Source: Parus major (lineage: Eukaryota; Chordata; Aves; Passeriformes; Paridae). Taken from it: 64,000 bases of DNA. Location of the stretch: NCBI RefSeq assembly GCF_001522545.3, contig NC_031770.1, forward strand, positions 1,534,182 to 1,598,181, given 5' to 3'. Position 1 is the stretch's first letter, and each line of letters begins with the position of its first letter. Of the stretch, positions 36,200 through 49,100 are shown one piece after another. The notes beneath the pieces are model-generated. The model was not told the origin of the DNA. It saw only the letters and a list, made by a program, of their open reading frames with translations, and did not search any database. A program made the translations under genes and the position numbers.

Positions 36200-39100
36200 C
36201 TTAAGTTTCTAGCTTCCCTTAAATTGTATTTTACTGTTTGTGTATTGAAGTGACAAGATTGCAACAGCAATAAAAATATATACAGCACACTTAGATTTAC
36301 ACTGCTTCATTTTTATACAGGAGCCAAAAATACCCAACGAGCCTCACCTGCACATGTGAATTTTACTCAAGGAAATGAGCCTATGCTGCCTAACAGCAGC
36401 ACTGAGGTGCATAAAGAATTAGCTCCAAAGAGAGGACCTGAATTTCAGGAACTATCCCTGAGAATTTGCTGGAGTGGCTGCTCCCATTGTTTCTGTACAG
36501 CCCCGAGGCGCTGCAGAATTAGCCCTGTATGATCCCAGGAATCCGAGAGTACTTCAGTGTAACTGAAAGATATCACAACTTCAGCCTTTTCTAAATGGGA
36601 TCTTCTAGAAGATTCATTATGGTAAAGAGGAGCAGCAGATGGATGTGTAAAACCTTTGGTAGAGATTTAATTCACAGCAGTCATGCAAAAGCATGACATA
36701 ATCCTGCTCAAGCATAACAAAAAACCACAAGGCAAGTTAAGCAGAGAATTATTTCACTAAATTCTGATCAGAAAAATTAATTCAGTAAGTGTCCTTTTCC
36801 CCCTTATAGCCCAGACAGCAAGCACCTGGGCTGTAAGATATTCAGTGTTTTTGTCTAGGAAGAAGGCAGAAATGTGGAATGTCCAGCTGGAGAAATGATC
36901 AGTGAAAGTTCTGCCATGGAAAGTGAAAGCACAGAAGGGAGCAGTCAGTGGGTAAACTGAGACAGCTGAAACTGAGCTCCTGTTTGAAAAAAAATATTTT
37001 CACTGACATGTCTACAATATTCTTCTTTCGTTTCCACGCTCTATTGATCATTCTTTTTTTTCTCTCTGCCCATCAACAGCAGACAGATAATTTTTGTCCT
37101 TTTCTTGTTCCAAAATGCACTTAAAGCCTGTCTGAAACAGACTGCTTTTTCTTCCAGAGCTTTGATCTTGCTCTTTTGACTTAGGCTAAAAACTTTTGAC
37201 CAAAACTCTGTCATCTGTACAGTACAATAAACACCTAAACAACCTTTCAAACAGAGGAAACCTATCTCAAGTTGTCCATTAAGCAATTTTCAACCAAGAA
37301 ATTTACTTCCATTGCAACCAATTAGTAGGGTACTAAGAGCATTTTACCACTTCATTATTTATGTTATCAAAGTGGGGGTGATCTACCACATTCAAATGTC
37401 TCACGGCTGAACAAAAGCTTTCATTTTATATATAGAAAACCAAATGAAAAACATTCTATTTTACAACAGAAAATCTGCTACTGCTTCTTCCAGGTGGAAT
37501 TCAAACAGACACGAATGACTGAGTCTGTTTTGGTTATTGACAGGATATTCCAGCAATTACAAGCGTTTCTAATTTTTTGTTAATTGAAGGTACGTTACAA
37601 TTGTGCTACACACTGTACTTATTTTGGCCAGATCCTCAGCTACCATCAACAAGGAGATGCCAATTATGTTAATTACCCTGTGTCATTGAGGCCAGCTGAA
37701 TGTAACTGCCTCCTGGAGGTGTCTGTGGTTTTTAGGCTTGCCCTTGTTTCTTGTGGAGAAGCAGAAGCCCTGACTGTAAAAGCCAACAGAGCAAAGGCCA
37801 CTGGGGTAAGCCTGGAGCAGCCTCTTCTCAAATCATACATCCTGCTATCATCCATACCTCCACACTCTGCCTTCATTCCCTTCCCCTTTTGGAGAAATAT
37901 AGTTATTTCCATCTGTCTGTGCTTGTTTCCTTCAAACACCCTCTAATCTTCTTATGGTTTTTAAACAAAAACATTTATTTATTTATTTTATTTGGGGAAA
38001 CAGCGATAAAATTCACTGGTGAATATTAAAGAGGACACAGAGCTGTGAGGTGACAGCAAACCTTGTCCTCCAGCCTTTGTCTCCAGATTACCCCAACTCC
38101 TTAGGGAATCTTCCTCCTGAATTCCACAGACATTAAATCTTCATGGTTTGACTTCCTCATCTTGCAGACACACAGAAGACACCGCTCTAAACTGTGACAG
38201 GCTTTACTGTTCTTTCTGGCTTACTCTCAGAGTATTAAACAGCAGAATTCATTTTCTATCTGCCACTCACCTTCCCTTGTAAATGTAATATTTATCTCCA
38301 TGTATTACCCGGTTAAACCAAATCAATTAAGTTTTTGTTTTAAGATTGGATCTCTTGCTCAGTGCCAAGTGAGATGATAAAGAAAAATCCTAGAAACACC
38401 AGGATTTCACTCAGCTCTAAGGAACACGCTATGTAAATTTCTCTCAAATATTTCAGGTGTCCCAAGCCAAAATCTGCAGCCTAAATTATCTGTACATTTC
38501 CCCGTCTGTGAAACAGGGTTCTCTTTTCCAGCCCCTATTGTGCTTCACATGTTTTCAGCTGCCAAACCCAGCACTGGGCAATTTCCTCCCACAAACATCC
38601 AAGTGGGAATCCCCACTAAATAACCCCTGCAATCTCTTTCAGCACATTGCAGTGGCACAACCATACTGGGGCTTTTGGAAGAAGCTGATGGCTGCATCTG
38701 TCTGGGGACCCCATGTACTTTGAAAATAAGCCAAATATTCTCAGATTATTCAGCTTTGAAAAAAGCTGGCCTGAAATAAAGGTTTTTCCTTCCCTGCCTT
38801 ACAGCTCCACCTAAGACATAGTAATACAGACAGCACTTTTTTCTAGCTGAATTATAGATTGATTATGAAGGTTTGGCTTTGGTTTTTGGCTATACAGACG
38901 CCGGAATCCTCAGTTCATGAATCTCCCTCATTCTTTTTTCCGAGACTGCAACAGTGAAATACTGATCCAACAAACACACTTCCTACAAACACTGCAACAT
39001 TCTATATGCCAAGCTCTGCAAGCAGAGCACAAACATGGGGCACCAGGGAATTTACTCCCCAGAGTCTTCCTGGAAGCTGGAATTACATGCTAAGCCTGAA

Positions 39101-42100
39101 GGACAAACATTTACGTTTCTTAACCTCATCAACAAAAAGCTGTCTGTTGAACATATACATGAATATCTGGAAACCTGAAGCCTTCTGAAAGGCAGAGGGT
39201 GGGCTGAGGCAATGGAGACAATGGAGCCTTTTCTGTCCCCAAAGTGTTGACACATGTTTAGTGGCACAGATGCAGCTCCTAAAGAGGAGCCAGGTAGTCA
39301 CATGCTTACCCAGAGCCTGCTTTAGTCACAAGCCAAGAGGTCACACAGGTCTTGTTTCTGCCTTGGGTATGAACAGAATTCAGGCAATTTTTTGCCCTGT
39401 CAACACCCAGTAGGAATTCTCTCTTAAAAACTTAAAGGCCTCCTTGGTCTCACAGGGAAGGAGTGCAAGGGCTGATCACAAACCCTACAGATAATGACTA
39501 ATCATCTAAAAACACCCTGCTCATTTTCCCAGCTACAGAAAATCCATTTACAGCCTGTCAAAGATGGGTGAAAGAAAGGAAAATCACAAAGGAGCTAATT
39601 CTTCATCTTTTCCCCTTTCTAGTCATTAGTCAGAGCCCATTAAGCCCAGCTCTGACTCCCTTATTAAGGAGAGAAGCCCCGTGCAGATATAATGGGGAGG
39701 TGGGGTGTGAGGAGACCCCTGGCCCAGCCTGTGCACTGCCATCTGCTAGCACCAGCTTCCTGGCGACAAGGCTTCATTACAGGAGTGTCTTCCCGTAGGG
39801 ATCTTGAATGCAGCCAGGCCATTGCTCTCAGGCTGTCTGGCTAAGCAGCTTTTCCCTGAGAAAATGGTCAATTGTTTCATCACTGGGAATACATTTTTAT
39901 TTCCTAGTTAGAGCTACACTTCTAGATATCCAAGGACAGGTTTGGCCCTCAGTGGGTAAATGCTGGTGAATGGCTCAGAAAGGAATCCACAATTAAGCCT
40001 CTCTTTTTTTCATCCTGAGAGTTGATAAAGGGATGTCAGGACACACAAAAATAGACAGAGACAAAACAATTAAAGATACTACAGGATCAAATTCTATCAT
40101 CAATAAAATATGAACTAGAGATGCTCTGCAAGAATTTACCAAATCTAGTACTAAAACTACCTGTCTTTTCAAGGGTATGGAGAAATAGCCACAAGCCCTG
40201 AGATGGGTGTTGCTGGTGAAAATTACATGCCGTAATTCCATGTGCTGTAATTTCAACACAACATTGACCAATGCTTTGGATCATAATGCATAACTTAATA
40301 CCAGCTTTATATTTACTGCTTAAGAATATGAGAGACAAGGCTTCAGAAAAATTTCCTGACATTAAAATACACAAAGTGCAGAAAGGTTGCCTGTCAGAGT
40401 CTGGTACCAAAAAGTAAGGAACTTTTTGTGTGCATGGAAGCAACGTGGCAAGCTTTTGTAGGCTGCCTACAGACACCTCCCTCTTTACATTCTGCACACA
40501 CTTTATCCTGCAGGAGCTGGTTTTGTTTGCAGATGACAGGGTTTCTCAGCAACGTAAGATTGTGAAGCAGAAACAGCATGTGCCAATAAGAACAATGCAG
40601 AAAGTCACTCTTGGTTCCCTTTCACAATCTGGTAGTTTTCCTTTCATGCTTTTCCCCTGCTATGCTCTTTACCTACAGATTACACAACAATTTTCAGAGC
40701 CCATCTCAGGTGCATTCCCGCTGTGTACACGAAAATGCCCCAAAGGAAGAGAGGAAATCAAGGCCATAAATACAAGTACAGAGATGAAATGGTTCTGCTT
40801 CACATGCAACTCCACAATGCAGTTAAATATTCAAGGTCCAAGCTACATTACTGGGAAAATCTCAGACCTGATGCAGTTTTAGGTCTGTTGATAAGCAGGA
40901 TTGCAGCTCTTTAGCTTAGCATTCATTCATCTCACTTGGATATGATGAGTGCTTCTGAATACTCATACTGGTTTTACCTGATCTGTGAGTGGACAAGTTA
41001 AAAAGGGCTCTAATGATCAGTTTAAAATTCAGGAAACAAGCATACTAGGAAACCATTTAAAGTTTTTTGGTTTTTTTTCTTAATGGTTACATCTTAGAGT
41101 AGAACCATTCATCTCTTTGGCACTTTTGACCACAAATAACATTTCTCAGTACTGATGTCACCACATTAATCAGATTTTAAATGCAGCCCCCTAACTACCA
41201 CTGAGACCTGTTTCTACACTGTTACTAAAACTCATCTTTTGCATCAAGCTTCAAACTGATAGGTAATGAGGTGAACTATAGCAATAAAATGGCCCCATGT
41301 AGCCAACAGCAAAGTACTGTCATTCTCACAGCCCCTTTTTAGCTGAGGAGAAGCAAGAACAGCCTTGAGGCTCAGCACTTTTGGGAAGGTCCAGCCACCC
41401 AGCCTAAGCAATATTCACTTACCAGCTCCAGCTTTGTTTGCAGAACTTGAAACCAAGTGGAAAACAATACCAACAACTCCTCGCTGCTCAGCTCCATTTG
41501 TCCTCTAACAGCTTATTTTGGGGAAGGAAAGAAACTTGTTGCTGGGCACCCTTCATACTTTCACAAAGGAGCACAAAAGAAGGAAAGAAGTCATGTCTCA
41601 ATTTCACTTGTTCCCAGCAGGCTTATGTCCTGCATACTGTCAATCCAACCCTGAATATTTATATCACTGCCAGTCAACAGAATGTGTTCTCTCCCAGACT
41701 GCCAGCCAAAGTGATTGCTCAGAGCCAAGCTGCTGCTGTTCTTCCCTGTCCTTTCCAAGGGCTCAACTTCACGTCACCAGATAGAGAAAGATCAGCCTGA
41801 ACAAGGGCAACATTCACACATTCTCAAGTCTCAAAACAAGAAAGCAGATTTACCCACTGTTGCGAGAACTGAGGGCAGAAGGAGCAATCAATTTGTTTGA
41901 TCCAAGATCTTTTGGAAGCGGTGTTGCATCAGGAGTCTCTATAGGAATAATATGAATATTTTGGTTGCTAAGTCTGTGAAGAGGGTGGTTGGAGCATCAC
42001 AGCAGAGGTGACATTTAGCTGGCCATGTGCCTGCCAGCTTGAAGAGATCAATCACTGCCTGATAGAAGAAGTGATGGATTTCAGAACAGAACAGGAACTA

Positions 42101-45100
42101 TAACTCAGCACTTCCAACACACTGGATGTGACCCTGACTGCTCATCCAACATGTCCACCACATGACCAAAGGAACTGGGATAGAAATTCTTTTCGTCAGA
42201 GTCATTCCTCTGTTTTGTCATCCCTTACATTACCATCTGACCAGATGGGATAAGTGTCAAAGCTAAATCTGCAGCATCTGTCCCACTCATTCTTAGCAGG
42301 ATGTGGGGAACATATTCTTTTACTAGTGATACTTGGAGAAGTTATCCTCTGAAGAGTCACAGATCTATTCTGTGACTGATTCAGCACCTAAGGGCTTATT
42401 TGGCATGCTTGAAAAACGGAGAGAGACTCAGAATGTTGGTTATTTTCCTAAATTCTCCACTAATTAAGGTATTTTAGTTATCTGGGACAGTTAAATTTTA
42501 TTTTGATAAACTGCCTTTTGAAACTGTTATGGAATTTACTGATGCTCTGCAGATGCAGGGCTCTCCTTACTACTACCAAACAACTTTAGGGATGTCGGCT
42601 TTTGTTTGCCTCCCAGGCTGCCCACAATTTTTGACAGTGGGCCAGGTCCAAGGACACAATCACTCAAAGAAAATACATTTTCAGTTAAGCACATTCATTT
42701 CCCTATTCCTTAGTATGTTCACAACCTCATGGCAGTGGAATTTTCACAGGAATGTGGCTCCATGGTGAAGACAGGATCATCTTTGAAATGTGATCTTTAA
42801 AGAAATAGAGGTCATTATATATGCTCTTCATTGTTCCACAGATACTGAAAACCAAATTGTTTTGCTAAAACTGAATTACTAACATAGAGACTTTGAATGC
42901 TTGAGCCACATAGTTCAGAGGAGGCTTCCTGAGTTCCATTAGACTTAAAAAAATGATGAAAAATACAACTTCCAGTATTTTTGTCTTTATCTAACTCTTT
43001 GGCTGTCATCTGCTGATAGGAGCCCCAGTATTTGCTAAATTTTGTCCCAAATCCAGGCCTATGATGTACTGCTTTGACAGCACCTGTATACACTGAATGT
43101 GAACCACACCACTCTGTGTTATCTCAGCTCTCTATTTGCCTAGAGCAATAAACAGAAAAAAAAAAACTTTGAAAAAAATATTAAAGTATTTTCCCTTTTT
43201 TCCAAAAAAATCCCATAGTAAATTACATGTATTAGAACAGGCCTGAGAGCCAAGTTTTGATTAAACAGTTATACTAAAAGTTGGGACAATAACCTAGTTA
43301 GTTAGGACTACTAACCATAAATCAAATTGTGACCTGTGTTCAAAAGTGGCAAAAAGAAAAGTCTAGAATATAAGCCTTAATTTTTTCCTGCTTCTGAAGC
43401 AAAAGACAGAATGGGAATGAATTCAGCCTACTCCAGTTACTGCTAGATGATGGATGACTTCATTCATTCAACTTGCAGCAGTCCCTGAGGTTGCCAAGAT
43501 TCGGAGAAGACAAAAACTCCTCCAATTTCCAGCATGGGTCTGCAGGCTTTGCACCTCCAGCACAAGCTGCAAAGCTTGGTGTTCCTTTGGGAAGCACTCT
43601 GGAGCATGGGACACTCTGAAATGTCCATCTGTAAGGCCATCAATGGGCCTTACCAGCATTGAAAAATGTCCATCCAAAAAGGTATTGAAGCTTTACCAAA
43701 TTTGGCCTCTTAACTTGAGACTTGGTTTAACTAAAGCCCCAAGCAAACAACAATATTCCAACAATACTGTTTTTTCCAGTCCCTGCAGGACAGTTTTAGT
43801 CTTCTGGTTCTGGCAAGGAAAACCTCTGTTCTTCTGGTGCTCCTGAAATGGAGAATAGTTCCTGCAAGCAAAGAGGAAGAAAGCTGAAGTCACATGCAGT
43901 GTCACACAGATGAAGTCATGCACTGGCATAACAGTGAGTGTTGTCAGTTGTCAAAGGCCATCTGTAGCCAGCAGACTTAAACTGTCATCCTGGAAAAAGA
44001 TGCAAACAAGCCTAATGGGAGATTGCATTATCCTCTTCCTGGAATTCAATCAATGAAGCTTGTTCCCTGAACAGATATAGAAAACAAAGGGCCACATTCT
44101 TTCATTGTCTTTTTTTTTCTTCTTTAAAAGAAAATCATTATATTTTGGCACTTGCTATGTTTTTAAAATGACAGGAAAAATAGGAAGAACCGAAGAACTC
44201 CAGAACTGAAGAGTCACTTGTCAGTCGTGGTTTGTGTGTACTCGTTTGATCCTACAGGAAGAGGGGGATTGCTCCGCTGTTTGTGGAATTGACTCGGGGT
44301 TTTGATTGGATCGTTTAGGGGTGTTCTATGTAAACAATTTGACACGCTATTTGTGTTCTTTCTCTGGTCTTGGAGGTGTGGGGAGTTATTTTACAGTGTC
44401 AAACACGCTGTGAGAACCGCTGGAAAAAGATACTAAATCGAAGATCCATTCCTTGGAGCAGGAAATGGAGACACACTTAAGAGATGATGCATTAGGTGTT
44501 CCCGAGGGAAAGCAGTGACGGCTCCCAGTACATTTTGTGTCGCTCCAGCTGGTGGCAGATTTCCAAAACAACCTGCAACAGAAGCCAGATGTGCTGGGGA
44601 GAGGTCCCATCCCACCACGTGTAGGCCCCTGGGATGCACGAAGGGAAATATTCCGAGTCCGTGTTCCAGGAGGCAAAGATAAATGTGCTTGTTTGGTTGG
44701 TCCTAGTGCAGGCAGGGGCCAAAGAAGAGGAGCAGTGAAAACTGAAAAATGAGCCTTGGGATCTGTGCCTGGTACTGATGCAAATGAAGGTGAAACTATA
44801 CAAACAGCAACACAATCAGACCATTCATCAGCCCTTCATTAGCAGCTTTTCTTTGCAACTCCATCAGGAAAGAAAAAAACCTTCCCTCTTTCTGTGAAGG
44901 ACCAAGAGGGTTGAGAAGAAAGCCTAATTGGTGAGTGTAGGGCATGCACACTGCAAGGGCATTTGTAATGCAAATGGGCTAGCCCCGAATCCATAGGTGG
45001 TGTTAGTGTAATTCAATTTACACAGCCTTTGTCCTGAGGAATCTCACTGAGCATGAGATAGGGAACCTCAGCTTGTGGCTAAACAGTGTCTGCCACAACC

Positions 45101-45676
45101 AGAAAAGCTTCCAGGCCGTGCTAAGATACACATCTACACTTGGGATGAAACCAAAGGCAGCCATCTCGCTCAGATTTACAGGAAAGGTCAGATTTCCATA
45201 ACACTTGCAAATCTAACGCGCTGGCCTTGCTTACCCACAGGAACACAATCACTAGACGTGAAAAATGACTGCTTTAAAATCTTTTGCATTCCTGTAACAG
45301 AAGAAAAGTTTTTCCTCTTCTATTCCCCCGGATGATCTAGCATTACAGTTCTGTTTACATATGTGTGGATTACACTCTGGGCTCCCAGATTTCCACACTG
45401 TGAACATTCCTGACACTCCCCATTAAAACAATCCTACTTGAGCTTTTTACAAACCTCTGTGTCAAAATTTTCCATGCCATTGGCTGCAAATTTTGGAGAG
45501 CTTTTGAGCAAGAAATGATTCAGCTGTTTCCAGGAAATAAGTCAAAGAGAAAAACACACTGTCATGGTGACAGTGTATTTAGAGGGTTGGGTTTTGGGTT
45601 GTTTTTTATCTGGAAGAGCATGTAACTGTAACTGTTGACCTTATGTGATCTTGTTATTTATAAATATATAAATATT

Positions 45677-46174
45677 AGAATTATAGAGAATCACAGAATG
45701 GTTTGGCTTGGAAGGGCTCTTAGAGATCATCTTGTTCTACCCTCTGCCATGGGCAGGCACACATTCCACTATCCCAGGTTGCTCCAAGCCCTGGCAAACC
45801 TGGCCTTGGACGCTGCCAGGGAAGGGGCAGCCACAGCTTCTCTGGGCAATCTGTGCCCACCCTCACGGAGGAGAATTCCTTCTGTGTATCTAAATTTCCC
45901 CTCTTTCAGTCTGAAGCCATTCTCCCTCATCCTGTCACTCCAGATCCTGATGAAGAGTCCCACTCTATCTTCCCTGTAGGCCCTTGCAGATCCTGGAAGG
46001 TGTTGGGATATCTCCACAGGTGAGGTGCTCCAGTCCCTTTATCAGCTTCATGGCCTCCTTTGGATTTTCTCCAGCACTTCCATGTCCTTCTCATGTTGGG
46101 GGCACCAGAACCATACAAAATATTCCAGGTGAGGTGTCACAAGAACAGAGTAGAGGGGGAGAATCACCTCCCTC
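45677..46174 (-). mobile_element. CR1 LINE 3' fragment (about 500 bp)
   Basis: Clear chicken-repeat-1 type LINE. The plus strand carries the complement of the CR1 3' end in order: AGAATCACAGAATGGTTTGG, CTTGGAAGGGCTCTTAGAGA, CTGCCATGGGCAGGCACA, CAGGTTGCTCCAAGCCCTGG, CTGGCCTTGGACGCTGCCAG, a CTTCTCTGGGCAA block, the CTCTTTCAGTCTGAAGCCAT block, a TTTCTCCAGCACTTCC block and GAGAATCACCTCCCTC. The element is on the minus strand with its 3' end at the left, where ATTATAGAGAATCAC resembles the 8-bp terminal repeats of CR1. It is truncated at its 5' end near 46174, retains no intact ORF, and shows small deletions. Better preserved than the 26.6-kb copy, so probably younger. Confidence 0.93.
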
Positions 46175-49100
46175 AGAATTCTAACTCAGATGAACCTTGT
46201 AGTTTCTTGAGTCTGAAGCCCCTGAATTTCTAGAGATCCCAACATCTTTTACAACTCTGTATGTAATCAGACAGTGCAAGCACTACCCACCTGCAGGACT
46301 TTGATCTGTAACTGCTGAAACCAGGTGCTAGAAGATGAAGGCACTGAGAATGAGGTCAGGAACCTGGTCACCCCTGTCCTGCCCATGGTAACCTCCTCCC
46401 CAGTGCAGAAGGCAGCTTTTCTCTCCAGATTGACACAAGGATGTTATGCAGGAAGTGAGCAAAAAGGGATAAAATGTCCAGCACAGAGAGCTGATTCTAT
46501 CTATTAAAGATTTCTCCTATTAAAATGAAATAAAGCATTGCCAGGTTACCTAGAGAGATCACAGATGGGGACTTGGGGCAGCACAGCTTGTTTCTTACTT
46601 TTTCCTCTTTGTCCCCATCATAACACTTGTAACACAAATGCATCACACTCGCTGAGCTGCTGATGTGTGCTGTGACAGGGCTGGATTTTAACTGCAAGGA
46701 GAAAAGCAGAGGCTGAGCGTTCAGCTCAGGCTCCTTGGAGTAGTGCCTTGTGCCACACTGGGTCCTGCCTCTGGAGCCACAGAGCAGCCCTGATGCAATT
46801 CCAAGTGTGTTTGCATGTCAGCTGAAACACTGTGCAGAAGTATGAGTAAGGGAAATTATTACTTCAAAAAGAAAGTGCAAAAATACCAATAATCGATAAG
46901 TAGTTTGAAGGACTGCTTCAGGAAAACTAACACAGCCATAGAAATACCATTAAATTCTGTGGAGGCACAAGGAGGAACAAAAGAAATTCAAGACCAAAAG
47001 GGATTAAGCCTTTGGAAACAGACCAACAGCCAAGGATTCTTTGGATTTAAGGTCAGCCTTAGCCACTGGCTGCATTGCAGAAATCGTATCTGAACAGATT
47101 AGAATAAATGCAGATTTCAGCATTGTGGTGCCTGAGCCTGAACACTTGCCAGCCCTGTCCTTGATTTGACTTCTGCTTAACTCCGTGCCAAGTCTGAGCA
47201 GCACTTCTTCACATCATGGCTGATCAATAAGGATCTTTTATGCATGAGCTGCCCAATTATGAAATATATAATATAGATAACTGACAGAGGAATTCAGAGG
47301 AGAAAGCTGAACTTTGAACACATGATGCACTATTAATTTGTGCAGTGTGTGCTTGTGTACCTGGCTGCTGCAGATAGTTTGTGGTACTATCTGTACAGAT
47401 ACTACCCGCTATCTGTCAGATGTACAGGTATTATCTCCTATCTGTGCGGATGTGATTCCCAGAGTCAAACCTAGTGAAATCAGAAAGGTGGGTGGGAGTC
47501 TGGTTATAGCTGGGGGCTACCACAAACATCAAACATCGGTGCCAAAGTAGTTAAACAGAGGTGGCCAGGTCCACACATTCACACGTTTTCCTGGCCAATT
47601 TGGAAGGGACTCATTCCTTTCAACCAAAAGGTGGGCATACAAAACAACAGGAATCAAAACTGGAGAAACAACTGCCCATGGTGTTCCCAAACCATCCACA
47701 GGCTCAAAAGCAAACCTTTAATTTAAAATTAGCACAGCTGATATTGATCAACCTGGATTTATTTCAGACTCTGCCTTTCCATCTCCCTTTACATGAAAAT
47801 AACACGCCTTTAGAACAATTTAACATGCACAGCTGCTGAACCTGTTTAAGCATGACTCAGAGTGAAACATGAACTGCACAGCAGGAAAACACAGCCCTTG
47901 CTCTGGGATTTTACAGGCCTGGATCCCAACTCCTCATTACTCACATTTGACTTCAAGGAGAAGCTGAGGCAATGGCCAATATGCAAGTGACCCTAGTGGG
48001 GCCTAAAAGGACACAAACTGGGATCAGGACCAGAACAGGGTGCTGAACACTGGACAGTTTAGTTCACTCTCTCTACAATTTAAATCCTTACAAATTGGGA
48101 TTATATGCAAGGTGCAACATTTCTTCAGTAAAGTAGGAAGGCAGGAGAGACCTCCTCTGAGACCTCACTGAGGTTCAGTTCTGATAGAAAGGAAGGAAGG
48201 AAAAGTCAGTTTGGCTGACTCAAGTTTGTCATTTTTCTGCTTTTTAAAGTGAAGCTGACTCACACTTTGTAGATTGTTAGTAAACAGATTTTCAGAAATA
48301 AAGAAGGTCACAAAGAAAACAAATGAATATTTCTGATGAACATTTTAACTTTACAGGCCGTTTGCAGGGCAGTCTGTGAGAGAATAATATGGTCACACTG
48401 CCTCTTGAATTAAGAGGGAGTGCTAAAGCCACAGACAAACAATAACTGGATTTAAAATTGGATACCTAATTAAACTTCACAGATTACATCAAAATAATTA
48501 AACCCATCCTATTTTCTCATACATCATTATTAGGAACTTATTTTAGTAGTATCAAAGCAGAGTTATTGGTGTTTTGATGCAGTTTCAACACCCCGTTCAG
48601 ATGGAGGATGGACCCAAGACATGATCCCCTTCCACTTCAGCATCCTTTCTTGCCTAGTTGCTGATGCTTGTGCAGCCCTTAAATACATTCTACAGAAATT
48701 ACTGGCCCCACCTAGCATTTGTTATTCACAACTGATAAAGATTTTCCTGTAGCTCACAGAGTATTTTCCCTAGACTGAAGTGGGGAAACCAGAACTGGAT
48801 GGATCCTTACTGAAGCTTGAGAAAAGAAACCAAAACTAGTTTTAAACAAGACCAGCTTGTTTGACAGACCTGCATGTTCTCTGGCTGCAGCAATCCTGAG
48901 GAGAGTCTGCCATGGGCTAATTCCCCCTGTTTCTGGACAGTCTAGTTCAGGTCAGGTTGGATCCCTGGAAGCCACACCACAATTTCCATTGCAGACATGG
49001 CCTGAGGGGAAAAGCCAGCACTTGTTACAGCCCATGCATTCAGCCTGCAGTCATCAGGACTGTCCTGTTGGGATTAAATCACCCCGGATTTACTTTTCCT

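Larger units (their letters stand above)
33398..45676. other. Upstream flank of RTN4, distal part A
   Basis: No supported coding exon. It includes AT-rich tracts (34050-34149), a TTTA repeat at about 37976, a palindrome at 36168-36199 and a CpG-bearing patch at about 44.22-44.70 kb (see findings). The short open frames on both strands lack conserved motifs. Confidence 0.65.

Noticed and set aside
44492..44815. Minus-strand frame reading like a possible exon with many Trp, Cys and His
   Set aside because: No family could be named and three frames are open at once; kept only as a CpG-patch finding.
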